A stretch of DNA of 64,000 nt from Sphingomonadales bacterium. GTDB lineage: Bacteria; Pseudomonadota; Alphaproteobacteria; Sphingomonadales; Sphingomonadaceae. The position numbers and the translations under genes are program-made. Under the pieces are notes generated by a model. The model was not told where the DNA came from, did not search any database, and worked only from the letters and a program-made list of their open reading frames with translations. This document shows positions 17,955 to 27,000 of the stretch, one piece after another (position 1 is the stretch's first letter; each line of letters opens with the position of its first letter). The stretch covers positions 78,675 to 142,674 of the forward strand of contig JAIXYT010000049.1 of the NCBI GenBank assembly GCA_027490095.1, read 5' to 3'.

Positions 17955-18899
17955 TCAGGCTGCGACCAGCGCGCGCGGCAGCTTGAAGACCACTTCCTCG
18001 GTCGCCGTGGTGACATCGGTCGCCCGCACGTCGAAGCGCGCACGCATCGCATCCAGCACTTCCTGCACCAGCACCTCGGGCGCCGAGGCTCCGGCGGTCA
18101 GCCCCACCGTCTCCACGCCATCGAACCAGGACCAGTCGATCCCGGCCGCCCGCTGGATCAGGTGCGCCCGCGCCCCTTCGCGGGCCGCCACTTCCTTCAG
18201 CCGCTGCGAATTGCTGCTGTTCTCGGCGCCGATCACCAGCACCAGCTGGCACTGCGGCGCGATCGCCTTCACTGCGGTCTGCCGGTTCGATGTCGCATAG
18301 CAGATGTCCTCGCCCTTGGGCCCCAGCACGGCCGGAAAGCGGCGCTGCAGCGTGGCGACGATGTCGGCCGTGTCGTCCACCGACAGGGTGGTCTGGGTCA
18401 GGAAACCCAGCGGCCCTTCCGGGGGCTGCACGGCTTCCGCATCCTCCACCGTCTCGATCAGAGTCATCACGCCGTCCGGCACCTGCCCGAAGGTGCCGAT
18501 CACTTCCGGATGGCCGGCGTGGCCGATGAACAGGATGTGGCGCCCCTGTTCCACCATGCGCTCGGCCTGGCGGTGCACCTTCGACACCAGCGGGCAGGTG
18601 GCGTCCAGCCAGTCCAGCCCGCGCGCCTGGGCAGTCGCAGGGATCGACTTGGGCACGCCGTGCGCGGAAAAGATCACCTGCGCGCCGTCGGGCACCTCGT
18701 CCAGCTCCTTCACGAAGATCGCACCCTTGGCCTTCAGGCTGTCCACCACGAAGCGGTTGTGCACGATCTCGTGCCGCACATAGACCGGCGGCCCGTGCTT
18801 CTCGAGCGCGAGCTCGACGATCTGGATGGCGCGCTCGACACCGGCGCAGAAGCCGCGCGGCGCGGCGACGAGAACCCGAAGGGAAGGGAGGGATGCCAT
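17955..18899 (-). CDS. ispH: 4-hydroxy-3-methylbut-2-enyl diphosphate reductase IspH
   Basis: The 314-residue iron-sulfur enzyme performs the last step of the MEP isoprenoid pathway, making IPP and DMAPP. The three cluster-binding cysteines are Cys18 ([12 protein letters not shown]), Cys102 ([12 protein letters not shown]) and Cys200 ([11 protein letters not shown]). The family segments [10 protein letters not shown], the proton-relay Glu in TTLSVDDT, and [11 protein letters not shown] are present. The ATG at 18899 is chosen because AAGGG lies 7 bases before it; an in-frame ATG further upstream gives an unsupported extension. Confidence 0.97.
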   Translation of the reverse strand: MASLPSLRVLVAAPRGFCAGVERAIQIVELALEKHGPPVYVRHEIVHNRFVVDSLKAKGAIFVKELDEVPDGAQVIFSAHGVPKSIPATAQARGLDWLDATCPLVSKVHRQAERMVEQGRHILFIGHAGHPEVIGTFGQVPDGVMTLIETVEDAEAVQPPEGPLGFLTQTTLSVDDTADIVATLQRRFPAVLGPKGEDICYATSNRQTAVKAIAPQCQLVLVIGAENSSNSQRLKEVAAREGARAHLIQRAAGIDWSWFDGVETVGLTAGASAPEVLVQEVLDAMRARFDVRATDVTTATEEVVFKLPRALVAA

Positions 18900-19013
18900 G
18901 CGCCAGCCCTTACGCCAAGTTTCCGCCGCCATGAAGCCCCTTCCCACGAAAGGCCCCGCGGCCTAAGGACTGCCCGGCTGTGGGGCGTCAACGGTTTTTG
19001 GGAGAGCCTGCTC

Positions 19014-19637
19014 TTGTCGAAGGCATTCTTGGTACTCGGGCTCCTTGCGTCGGCCCTCACGCTCGGCGCCTGCAACCGCAATCCGCTGCTGGTGAAGCGT
19101 TCGCCTTGCCCGGCCGTCGCCATCCCCACCTACGCCGGCACCGTCACCCGCTTCGACCCGGCGCAGAGCCGGAACGCCGACGCAATCGACTTCACCGCCC
19201 AGATTTCCGACGTCTCGGCGACCTGCACCGAAGGCAACGACTATCTCGGCAGCGACCTTGCCTTCACCGTCACGGCCCAGCGCCGCAAGGCAGGCCCTGC
19301 CCGGGAGGTCTATCTGCCGGTCTTCGTCGGCCTCGCCCAGGGCGGCAATGTGCTCGTCTCCAAGCAGCTCACCGGCGTCACCCTCAGCTTCCCCGAAGGC
19401 GGCCTCAGGGCCGAAGCCCGCGGCGGCGCCCGCGCCGAAGTGCACCGCTCGGCCGTCACGCTGCCGCCCGAAGTGCAGCAGCGCATCACCCGCGAACGCA
19501 AGCCCGACGAAGCCGACGCGCTCGTCGACCCGCTGTCCGACCCGCAGGTCCGCGCAGCCTTGCGCGCCGCCAGCTTCGAGGTGCTCGTGGGCTTCCAGCT
19601 CGACGACGCAAGCCTTGCCTATAACGTCGGCAAATAG
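19014..19637 (+). CDS. Putative lipoprotein, function unknown
   Basis: The 207-residue product starts with TTG, placed 7 bases after GGGAGAG. A lipoprotein signal follows, FLVLGLLASALTLGAC, with Cys20 as the acylation site. The mature part has a beta-rich region with VAIPTYAGTVTRF, IDFTAQISDVSATC and a possible second Cys pair. It ends in a helical, charged C-terminus. Alphaproteobacterial lipoproteins of this general layout are common, but I do not recognise a domain. It is divergent from ispH, with the shared promoter region at 18900-19013. Confidence 0.78.
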   Translation: MSKAFLVLGLLASALTLGACNRNPLLVKRSPCPAVAIPTYAGTVTRFDPAQSRNADAIDFTAQISDVSATCTEGNDYLGSDLAFTVTAQRRKAGPAREVYLPVFVGLAQGGNVLVSKQLTGVTLSFPEGGLRAEARGGARAEVHRSAVTLPPEVQQRITRERKPDEADALVDPLSDPQVRAALRAASFEVLVGFQLDDASLAYNVGK

Positions 19638-19926
19638 CGGGCCGTCCCCTCGCGACCGCCACCGACCCACGGCGGCCGCCGCTACATAACATTGTCACAT
19701 TGCCGCCAGCACCTTGGCCTGCATGTCTCCCAGGAAATATTGACCGCCGATCTTGCCGGTTTTTCGTGTCGGGTGCGCAATATCCATAAGCTTTTCTTGT
19801 TTGGCCGACGCCGAACGAGTTTTCTAGTAATGCGTCCGCGACAAGGTCGCAGGTGTGCAGGCGGGAGGTTGCGCACATGTCCGGTAGGCAAACATGCGCC
19901 GGGCCAATGGCGCAAGGAGTTATGGA
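19638..19926. other. Intergenic region before the LysR gene, no gene seen
   Basis: This 289-base stretch has no convincing coding frame; an antisense frame overlapping the LysR start has no recognisable composition. It contains a short repeat CATTG-TCA-CATTG near 19690 and moderately AT-rich DNA at 19770-19830. These presumably include the promoter and autoregulatory site of the LysR gene, but no clear T-N11-A box could be fixed. Confidence 0.4.
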
Positions 19927-20808
19927 ATGCCGCACAGGCGGAATATCGACATCGATCTGCTGAGAAGCTTCGTGACAATCATCGAAGTGAAGAGCTTCAC
20001 CCGGGCTGCCGAACGGCTGCTCAGAACCCAGTCCGCGATCAGCCTGCAGATGAAGCGGCTCGAAGACCAGTTGGAATGCCGCCTGTTCGAGCGCGGCGGC
20101 CGCGGAGTCGAGCCGACCGAGGCGGGCACGCTGCTGCTGGGCTATGCCCGCCGCATCCTGGCGGCCAATGACGAGCTTGTCGGGCGGATGGCCGAGCCAC
20201 TGGTGGAAGGCGAGGTCCGCATCGGCGCGCCCGAGGCCTTTGCCGCCGAACATCTGGCGCCCGTGCTTGCCCGGTTCGCGCGCGCCTTTCCAAGGGTTAC
20301 CATGCAGGTGCGCACCGGCCCTGCCGAACGGCTTGCCGACGACCGCGCCGCCGGCGCGCTCGATCTCACGATCGAAACGATCCTCGGCGATCGTCCGGAC
20401 GGCGCAGAAGAGCTGATGCGCGAAGCGCTGGTCTGGTGCGTCGCGGAAGGCGCCGAACCCGAGGCTCGCCCCGGAATGGCCGGGCAGCCCCTGCGGCTGG
20501 TGATGACGGCCGCGCCCTGTCCCATCCGGTCCGCCGCCGAGCGCGCGCTGGTCGATGCCGGCATCCCCTTCAACCTGATGTTCGAGGCCAGCTCGCGCGG
20601 GGCGCTCACCTCCGCGATCGGGGCTGGTCTTGGCGTCGGCATTCTCCCGCGGGGCAGCATCACCTCCGGCATGCACCGCCTGAACGACGCGGAAGGGCTC
20701 CCGGCCTTGCCCGACGTGACGACCGTCCTCCTCGCGCGGCCCGGCGCCGGGCTGGTGGCAGAGCGTCTGCGCGGCTTCCTGCTGTCCGTCTTCGACCACC
20801 GGCATTGA
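19927..20808 (+). CDS. LysR-family transcriptional regulator
   Basis: The 293-residue protein has an N-terminal winged helix-turn-helix, IDIDLLRSFVTIIEVKSFTR followed by AAERLLRTQSAISLQMKRLE and FERGGRGVEPTEAG. It then has a linker helix and a periplasmic-binding-protein-like effector domain (EVRIGAPEAFAAEHLAPVL onward). AAGGAG lies 7 bases before the ATG. The usual divergent target gene is missing: the nearest upstream gene is a lipoprotein on the same strand. The ligand and regulon are unknown. Confidence 0.9.
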   Translation: MPHRRNIDIDLLRSFVTIIEVKSFTRAAERLLRTQSAISLQMKRLEDQLECRLFERGGRGVEPTEAGTLLLGYARRILAANDELVGRMAEPLVEGEVRIGAPEAFAAEHLAPVLARFARAFPRVTMQVRTGPAERLADDRAAGALDLTIETILGDRPDGAEELMREALVWCVAEGAEPEARPGMAGQPLRLVMTAAPCPIRSAAERALVDAGIPFNLMFEASSRGALTSAIGAGLGVGILPRGSITSGMHRLNDAEGLPALPDVTTVLLARPGAGLVAERLRGFLLSVFDHRH

Positions 20809-20833
20809 TCCGCCCCATGGGCCGACAGCTCGC

Positions 20834-20862
20834 TTGACGGCGGGGCTGCCCGGGCCGTATGG
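20834..20862 (+). promoter_or_regulatory. Probable housekeeping promoter of tRNA-His
   Basis: TTGACG (20834-20839) and GTATGG (20857-20862) are separated by 17 bases, resembling a sigma-70 type promoter of alphaproteobacteria. The predicted start would leave a leader of about 60 bases before the tRNA. Confidence 0.45.
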
Positions 20863-20908
20863 GCGGCGGCCTCGCTGCGACGGTGCCCGCCCGGGCACTG
20901 CGCGCCGC

Positions 20909-20934
20909 AGTCCAGATGTGCAGTCCAGATGTGG
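20909..20934 (+). repeat. 13-bp tandem duplication in the tRNA-His leader
   Basis: AGTCCAGATGTGC is followed immediately by AGTCCAGATGTGG. The second copy runs into the first two bases of the tRNA. Confidence 0.8.
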
Positions 20935-21010
20935 CGACCGTAGCTCAATTGGTTAGAGCGCCGGTTTGTGGTACCGGAGGTTGCGGGTTCGAGACCCGTC
21001 GGTCGCCCCA
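20933..21010 (+). tRNA. tRNA-His (anticodon GTG)
   Basis: The cloverleaf folds completely. The acceptor stem is GCGACCG/CGGTCGC, the D arm GCTC...GAGC, the anticodon stem CCGGT/ACCGG with loop TTGTGGT, and the T arm GGGTTCGAGACCC. The extra G at -1 (20933) opposite C73 is the His identity element. CCA is encoded at 21008-21010. Confidence 0.97.
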
Positions 21011-21099
21011 CCAGCTGCCCCGCCGCACCGCTGTCCGCCCCCGCGACACCGGCAAGCCCCGGCAGTCCTGCGGTCGATGCGCGAAACGATGGAGTGGCA

Positions 21100-21252
21100 A
21101 TGCGCGACCGTGGCTATGGCGTCTTCCTGATGATCGGCCTGCTGGCAGGCCTCGGCGTCGGCCTTGCCATCGGCCAGCCGTCCGCCGGAACGGTCATCGG
21201 TCTCGGCGCAGGCGCGCTGGTCGCGCTGGGCCTCAGGCTGCGCGCCCGCTGA
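21100..21252 (+). CDS. Very small membrane protein, function unknown
   Basis: The 50-residue product consists of a short basic start (MRDRGYG), two glycine-rich hydrophobic segments (VFLMIGLLAGLGVGLAIG and AGTVIGLGAGALVALGLRL) and a basic tail (RLRAR). It looks like a helical-hairpin membrane protein. GGAG precedes the ATG by 8 bases. It lies between tRNA-His and the convergent S24 regulator. No family is recognised, so its reality rests on the ribosome binding site and membrane pattern. Confidence 0.6.
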   Translation: MRDRGYGVFLMIGLLAGLGVGLAIGQPSAGTVIGLGAGALVALGLRLRAR

Positions 21253-21258
21253 GCAGCG

Positions 21259-21897
21259 TCAGCCCAGCGGCCGTCCCATCCAGACAACCCGCCCCAGGAT
21301 CCCGATCGAGGCCGGCTGGCAATCCGGAAAGCTCGGATAGGCGATATTGTCCGACAGGATGGCAACCCGCTGCGTCGCGGGGTTCACCGACAGCCGCTTC
21401 ACCACCGGCACCGCATCATTCTCGATCGCATAGAGGCCGTCACGCGGCGGCGTGCAGTCCGACAGGTCGACCAGCAGATGGTCGCCCGCCAGCAGCGTCG
21501 GCGCCATCGAATCGCCCTCCACGATCATGGCCGCCAGCGAGGCCGCGCGCCCGGCCGACACCTGCTGGATCAGGGTCCCGTCGATCCTCAGGGAAACGGC
21601 AGACGGCGCACGTGCGCCCTTCGCAAGATAGGGAACCTCGATCACGACATGCTGGGATGGTTCCGGCTGCAGCCGGCCGGCCGGTGCGGGAGGGCCGCCG
21701 AGCAGCGTTTCCGGCACGCCGAAATGGGCCGCCAGCAGCCGGCGCTCCTGCTCGCCGAGCCGCTTGGGCACCCCCCGCTTGATGAACTGCTGCACATAGG
21801 CCGCGTTGCGGCCGATCAGGCGCGACACATCGGCATAGCCCTGGCCGGACTGCCGGATCAGCGAATCCAGCTGAGCGCGCACGGCCAAGTCCGGCAT
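21259..21897 (-). CDS. S24-family transcriptional regulator (LexA/CI-like peptidase fold)
   Basis: The 212-residue protein has an N-terminal DNA-binding region (AQLDSLIRQSGQGYADVSRL, IGRNAAYVQQFIKRG) typical of sphingomonad S24 regulators. The C-terminal S24 domain carries VEGDSMAPTLLAGDHLLVD with Ser130 and VVKRL with Lys167. The Ser-Lys spacing of 37 equals that in LexA, so the self-cleavage dyad is probably intact. An Ala-Gly cleavage site at the usual distance is not obvious. The start at MPDLAVRAQL is preferred, with GAGGAAA upstream, over an ATG at 21975 that adds a low-complexity extension. Confidence 0.85.
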   Translation of the reverse strand: MPDLAVRAQLDSLIRQSGQGYADVSRLIGRNAAYVQQFIKRGVPKRLGEQERRLLAAHFGVPETLLGGPPAPAGRLQPEPSQHVVIEVPYLAKGARAPSAVSLRIDGTLIQQVSAGRAASLAAMIVEGDSMAPTLLAGDHLLVDLSDCTPPRDGLYAIENDAVPVVKRLSVNPATQRVAILSDNIAYPSFPDCQPASIGILGRVVWMGRPLG

Positions 21898-21981
21898 CGG
21901 TTCGGTTTCCTCCGCAGCCTTCCGCGGCCCAGCCCCCGTCTCGCCCTTGGGCCGCCTGCCATTCCCATATATCATAAGTTT

Positions 21982-22009
21982 TTGCCTAGACTAGTAGGAA
22001 AATACCTAT
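21982..22009. promoter_or_regulatory. Possible operator/promoter between the S24 regulator and the small-protein genes
   Basis: In an AT-rich gap, TAGG-AAAATA-CCTA forms an inverted repeat (about 21994-22007), preceded by a CTAG-A-CTAG repeat. A TTGCCT...ACCTAT pair could be a promoter for the rightward genes overlapped by this dyad. This is the layout expected for a CI-like repressor site but is weakly supported. Confidence 0.35.
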
Positions 22010-22098
22010 CAGCGTTGAACCAGTCGAGTCGGGCACGGGGGGGTGCCGGTTTGCCGGTCCGACTCGGCGGTTGGGTCGACGCGAGGAGTAGTCCAGCC

Positions 22099-22317
22099 AT
22101 GTCGTTGCTGCATGCCATTGAAGTCTGCCTCAGAATCTCCAAGATCCCGCCGTCCCGGTTCGGGCGCGACAGCGTCCGCGACCCGCGTCTGGTGCACGAT
22201 CTGCGCCGCGGGCGACAGCCCGGGCAGCGGATGGAACAGCGCGTCCGCAAGCATATCGAATCCGTCCTCCAATCGGAAAAGCCTGCCGGTGCTCCCGCGA
22301 TCCGGAGGGACGCCTGA
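22099..22317 (+). CDS. Small conserved-type protein, possible DNA-binding
   Basis: The 72-residue product (MSLLHAIEVCLRISKIPPSR, then FGRDSVRDPRLVHDLRRGRQ) resembles small sphingomonad proteins with the pattern FGR-V-DPR-V-DLR-GR-P, which look like a minimal helix-turn-helix. No function is established. GAGGAG lies upstream of the ATG. Its stop overlaps the start of the next gene (TGATG), so the pair is translationally coupled. It is divergent from the S24 regulator and may be under its control. Confidence 0.7.
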   Translation: MSLLHAIEVCLRISKIPPSRFGRDSVRDPRLVHDLRRGRQPGQRMEQRVRKHIESVLQSEKPAGAPAIRRDA

Positions 22318-22727
22318 TGCGCGCCGGGCTTGCAACCACAAATGGCCGCCTGGTCCGCGCCCTGCAGACGCGGCTCGGCCTTCTCGGCGGGGCAGAAGCC
22401 GGCTCAATTCTGCTTGCAGACCGGTCGCATCGGCTTGGCGACGCACCGCAGGCCCCCTTTATCGTGATCGAGGACCTGCAGGAGGCGCCATGGGCGAGCC
22501 TCACCTTCACGGGCACAAGGCACCAGCTGGAGGTCCGTCTGAACGGCGGTTCGCAGGAACTTGCCGAGGCAGTCGCAGCCCTCGAATCCTGGTCGGAGGA
22601 CGCCGATCTCCTGCCTGGAGGCCACTTTCTGGCAGAGGTGCAAGTAACGGAAACCGCAAGAGAAGTCGGAGTGGATGGACGCATGGCACTTAGCCTCCGC
22701 CTGGACGCACTGACCATAGAGGAATAG
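22317..22727 (+). CDS. Hypothetical protein, possibly DUF3168 (phage/GTA tail-completion) related
   Basis: The 136-residue product begins with an alpha-helical LVRALQTRLGLLGG segment. RLGDAPQAPFIVIEDLQEAP and TFTGTRHQLEVRLNGGSQEL follow, and it ends in a strand with LSLRLDALTIEE. This order (helix, PYIVIG-like strand, H-x-L-x-V strand, helix, final beta strand) resembles DUF3168 proteins encoded in gene transfer agents and tailed phages. The match is by eye and uncertain. It is coupled to the preceding gene by a TGATG overlap, with CCGGAGGG as the ribosome binding site. Confidence 0.6.
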   Translation: MRAGLATTNGRLVRALQTRLGLLGGAEAGSILLADRSHRLGDAPQAPFIVIEDLQEAPWASLTFTGTRHQLEVRLNGGSQELAEAVAALESWSEDADLLPGGHFLAEVQVTETAREVGVDGRMALSLRLDALTIEE

Positions 22728-22795
22728 GGAGCCTGCGCAAGGTCCAAGCCATGTCGTAGGGGCCTGCCTGCGAAGGGCTGCGCCGGTACCCCCGG

Positions 22796-22835
22796 CCGGC
22801 TTCCGAGTGACACTCAAATTTTCGCTGGAAGCCGG
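22796..22835 (+). other. Stem-loop with a nested hairpin
   Basis: CCGGCTTCC (22796-22804) pairs perfectly with GGAAGCCGG (22827-22835). The 22-base loop contains GAGTG-A-CACTC, a second short inverted repeat, then AAATTTT. It may terminate the preceding transcript or form an RNA structure; there is no T-run after the main stem. Confidence 0.45.
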
Positions 22836-22856
22836 GCTTCGACGCCGCTAGAAACT

Positions 22857-22883
22857 GAGTCGCACGCAAATTGCGTGCGACTC
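22857..22883. promoter_or_regulatory. 27-bp perfect palindrome, probable operator of the efflux genes
   Basis: The arms GAGTCGCACGCAA and TTGCGTGCGACTC flank a single central A. Beyond one T-T mismatch, two more base pairs extend the symmetry. It lies 20 bases upstream of the ATG of the RND adaptor. Size and symmetry fit a TetR- or MerR-type operator; no regulator gene is adjacent. Confidence 0.6.
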
Positions 22884-22903
22884 TGTCTTCGGGGGCAGTC
22901 TTC

Positions 22904-24013
22904 ATGCAGCATGGCGCGGGAAGGGATGCGGTCAGGCGCGGGCCGGCGGTGGCCCGGTCGGCAGGCTTCTTTCTCGGTTCGCTGGGCGCGGTCCTGATGG
23001 CAGGCCTCGTCCTTTCCGGCTGCAGCGGGGCAGAGCCGGGTCCCCCTGCCGTCGAGATGTCGCCCGTCACGCTTCACCGCGTGGGCGAGGTCGGCGTCAA
23101 CGCCGGTTCGACAGCCGCAGGCACCGTTCGTCTCCGCCGCGAAACCCCGCTTGCCTTCATCAGCGACGGCCGTGTCCGCTCCGTCACCGTCCGCGAGGGC
23201 GATACCGTACAGGCGGGCCAGCTGCTGGCGACGCTCGACCGCACCGCCATCGACGCCCAGGTCCAGTCGGCCGGCACACGGCTGCGCCAGGCCGATGCCG
23301 AACTGCAGCGCCAGCGCCGGCTCAACGCGCAAGGCTGGGTGGCAAAGGCAAGGGTCGAATCCGCCGAAGCCGCGGCCGAAACCGCCCGTGCCGAGCTGTC
23401 GGGCGCCCGCTTTACCCAGAGGTTCGCAACCATCGCGGCGCCAACCGCCGGCGTCATCCTTACCCGGTCTGCCGAGCCCGGGCAGACGCTCCAGGCCGGA
23501 ACCCCGGTCGTCGTCCTCGGCGAGTTCGCCTCCGGCTTCGTGGTGCGGGTCCCGCTCCCCGCCAGCCGGGTCGCCGGCCTTGCCAGGGGGCAGGCCGCCG
23601 AGGTTGCGTTCCGCGACGGTGCCGCCCCGCCGATGGCCGGCCGGATCATCGAGATCGCCGGCCGCGCAGACCCCGGCACGGGCACTTTCCAGGTCGAACT
23701 CGCCCTCCCGGCAAATCCGGCACTCAGGTCCGGGCTCATCGCCGACGTCAGCTTCCCCGATGTGGGCAGGGCAGGGCGCATCGCCATCCCGCCGACAGCC
23801 CTGTTCGCCGCCCGCGCCGACGAAGGGTTCGTCTGGGTGATGGATCCTGCAACACGCCAGGTCCGCGCCCGCCTGGTCGGGATCGGCCGCGTGACACCGG
23901 ATGGGGTTGAACTCCTGTCCGGCCTTGCCCGCGGAGAGCAGATCGTTGCCGCAGGCGTCGACCGTCTGACCGAAGGCGCCGTCGTGAAGCCCGTGCAGAC
24001 GCGCGGCAGCTGA
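22904..24013 (+). CDS. RND efflux periplasmic adaptor (membrane fusion protein), lipoprotein
   Basis: The 369-residue product has a long lipoprotein signal ending LVLSGC (Cys40). The HlyD/AcrA layout follows. A lipoyl-like half motif (VRSVTVREGDTVQAGQLLATLD) comes first, then a coiled-coil hairpin (QVQSAGTRLRQADAELQRQR onward), the second lipoyl half (IAAPTAGVILTRSAEPGQTL), a beta-barrel domain and a membrane-proximal domain. It would link the inner-membrane pump encoded next to an outer-membrane channel. The gene starts at ATG 22904, after GGGGGCAG; a TTG start inside the palindrome is rejected. The pump gene begins 5 bases after the stop. Confidence 0.92.
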   Translation: MQHGAGRDAVRRGPAVARSAGFFLGSLGAVLMAGLVLSGCSGAEPGPPAVEMSPVTLHRVGEVGVNAGSTAAGTVRLRRETPLAFISDGRVRSVTVREGDTVQAGQLLATLDRTAIDAQVQSAGTRLRQADAELQRQRRLNAQGWVAKARVESAEAAAETARAELSGARFTQRFATIAAPTAGVILTRSAEPGQTLQAGTPVVVLGEFASGFVVRVPLPASRVAGLARGQAAEVAFRDGAAPPMAGRIIEIAGRADPGTGTFQVELALPANPALRSGLIADVSFPDVGRAGRIAIPPTALFAARADEGFVWVMDPATRQVRARLVGIGRVTPDGVELLSGLARGEQIVAAGVDRLTEGAVVKPVQTRGS

Positions 24014-24018
24014 TCGCC

Positions 24019-27000
24019 GTGCTCAACAATCTCATCGCCTTTGCCGTTCACCGCTGGCAGGTCACGCTGGTGGTGTTCGGCCTGGTCGCGGCGCTCGGCA
24101 TCCAGGCCTTCCTCACCATCCCGCGCTCGGTCGATCCGCACTTCAAGGCGCCCTTCGTCCTGCTGATCGCGATCCTCCCCGGCGCCGACCCGGCGGACAT
24201 GGAACAGACTGTCGCCAAGCCGATCGAGGATGTGCTCGCCGGCCTCGACAACATCGCCGAGCTGCAGTCCTCCTCCTCCAACGGCCAGGCCCTCGTCACG
24301 GCCGAATTCACCTGGGAGTCCGACCCGGACCGCAACTTCGACGAGGCCGTGCGCGAGGTGAACGCGATCCGGAACCAGCTCCCCGCCGGCATCCAGCGCC
24401 TCGAATTCCGCCGCTTCCGCACCACCGAGGCCGTCGTCGTCCAATATGCGATCGTCTCCGAAACCGCCTCGTGGCGCCGCATGGAAAAGGTCGGCAAGGA
24501 CCTGAAGGAGGCCTTCCAGCGCCAGCAGGGCGTCCGCACGGCGACCGTCTGGGGTGTCCCCCGCCCGGAACTCCGCGTCTCGCTCGATCTCGGCCGCCTC
24601 GCCGAACTCGGCATCCCCGTCACCGCCGTCACCGATGCGCTGCGCGTCGGTGGCACGGATACGCCCCCTGGCCCCATCCGCGCAGGCGACCAGCGCTTCA
24701 ACCTCAAGGCCGGCGGCGCCTTCCGCACGCCAGAAGAGGTCGCCGCAGTCCCCCTGCGCGCCAACGACGGCCGGGTCGTGCGGGTCGGCGACGTCGCCGA
24801 CGTGCAATGGGCCACCGAAGAACGCACCCACGCCACCCGCTTCAACGGCAAGCGCGCCATCTGGGTCACCGCCACCCAGAAGGACAATGTGAATGTCCTC
24901 GACGTGGAACAGCGCCTGCGCGCCGCCGCCGACACCTATGCGGCGACACTCCCGCCCGACATGAAGCTCGTCCAGGCCTTCGACCAGTCCAAGGACGTCC
25001 GCGACAAGCTCGCGCTCCTCGCCCGCGATTTCGCCCTCGCGCTCGCCCTCGTCCTCCTCACGCTGCTCCCGCTCGGCCCCCGCGCCTCGCTCGTCGTGAT
25101 GGTCTCGATTCCCTTGAGCCTCGCCATCGGCGTCTTCGTGATGAACGTGCTCGGCTACACCCTGAACCAGCTCGTGATCACAGGCTTCATCGTCGCGCTC
25201 GGCATCCTCGTCGACGACAGCATCGTCGTCGTGGAGAACATCGCCCGCCACCTTCGCATGGGCTATTCCCGCACGGCCGCAGCGCTTGCCGGCACCCAGC
25301 AGATCGCAATCGCGGTCGTCGGCTGCACGGCGGTCATCGTCTTCGCGTTCCTTCCCCTTACCGCGCTCCCCGGCGGCGCCGGCAAGTTCATCCGCGGCCT
25401 TCCCATCGCCGTGATCTCCACCGTCACCGCCTCGCTCTTCGTCTCCCTCACCATCATCCCCTTCCTCGCCTCACGCTTGCTGCCCAAGACGGAATCCGAG
25501 CACGGCAACCGCTTCCTCCAGGCGGTCGACGGCGGTATCCACCGCTTCTACGCCCCCATCCTCCACCGCGCGCTGGAACGGCCGAAAACCTGGTTCTGGG
25601 GCGCGATGGCGCTGTGCGTCGCCGCCTTCGGCCTCGTGCCGCTGTTGGGCACCAGCCTGTTCCCGCCGGCCGACGCCCCCTATTTCCAGATCGAGATCGA
25701 AACCTCCGAAGGCACCGACCTCGGTGCCACGGCCCGCGCCGTTAAATTCGTCGACGGCCTGCTCGCCGCCGAGCCCCAGGTCGTCAACCGCATGGCCAAT
25801 GTCGGACGCGGCAACCCGCAGATCTTCTACAATCAGCGCGAGGTGAACCAGCAGTCCAACTTCGGCATGGTCTCGGCCACGCTGACCGAATGGCACCCGA
25901 CCGAAGGCCCGGCCATGGTCGCCCGCCTGCGCGAACGCTTCGCCACCTATCCCGAAGCCCGCATCAAGCTCACCCCCTTCCAGAACGGCGCCCCCATCGA
26001 GGCGCCGATCCAGTGGTTCCTCACCGGCCCCGATCTCGACAAGCTCCGCCAGCTCTCGCTCGAGGCCGAGAAAATCGTCCGCGACACCCCCGGCACCCGC
26101 GACGTCCGCAACCCGCTCGCCTTCGAAAGGCTGGACCTCGATCTCGGCCTCGATGCCGACAAGGCGGCCACCGTCGGCGTGGCGCCGGCCAACGCGCGGC
26201 GCGTCACCCGCCTCGCGCTCGCCGGCGAAACCGCCGGCCGCTTCCGCGACGCCGAGGGCGACAGCTACGACGTCGTCGTCCGCCTGCCCCAGCCGGATTT
26301 CCCCGGCGTGCGGCCCGGCGAACGGCTCGGCGCCCTCCAGGACGTCTCCGCCCTCGAGCGCGTCTATGTGCCCACAGCCTCCGGCGAGGCCGTCCCGCTC
26401 CCGGCGATCGCCACCCCGCGCCTCAGCAGCGGCCCCGCCACGATCGACCGCTACGGCCAGCAGCGCAGCGTCTCCCTCACCGCCAATGTCGCCGACGGTT
26501 ACCTCACGTCGAAGGTGAACGAAGAGGTCGGCAAACGCCTCAACGCGATGGATCTGCCCTCCGGCTATGGCTTCCGCGTCGGCGGCGAGGCGGCTGAGCA
26601 GGCCGAAAGCTTCGGCGGGCTGGGCGGCGTCATCCTGTTCGCCACCTTCTCCATCTTCGCCGTCCTCGTGCTCGAATTCGGCCGCTTCCGCGAAACCATC
26701 GTGGTCGCCGGCGTCGTCCCGCTCGGCATGTTCGGCGGCCTCATCGCGCTGTTCCTCACCGGGAATTCGATCAGCTTCACCGCAATCATCGGCTTCGTCG
26801 CCCTCATCGGCATCGAGATCAAGAACTCGATCCTCCTCGTCGATTTCACCACCCAGCTCCGCCAGCAGGGCATGCCCTTGCGCGAAGCCATCGAGCGCGC
26901 AGGCGAGGTCCGCTTCCTCCCCGTCCTCCTCACCAGCGTCACCGCCGTCCTCGCGCTCCTGCCGCTGGCGCTCTCGGGCTCCGGCCTCTACTCGCCACTC

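Noticed and set aside
19682..19978. 98-codon minus-strand frame overlapping the LysR start
   Set aside because: No ribosome binding site, atypical composition, and it overlaps the clear LysR N-terminus.
20933..22727. Genomic island integrated at tRNA-His
   Set aside because: No integrase and no second copy of the tRNA 3' end was seen within the window.
23074..25251. 725-codon open frame on the minus strand
   Set aside because: It lies antisense to the RND efflux genes, has an Asp/Gly/His-rich shadow composition and no recognisable domain.
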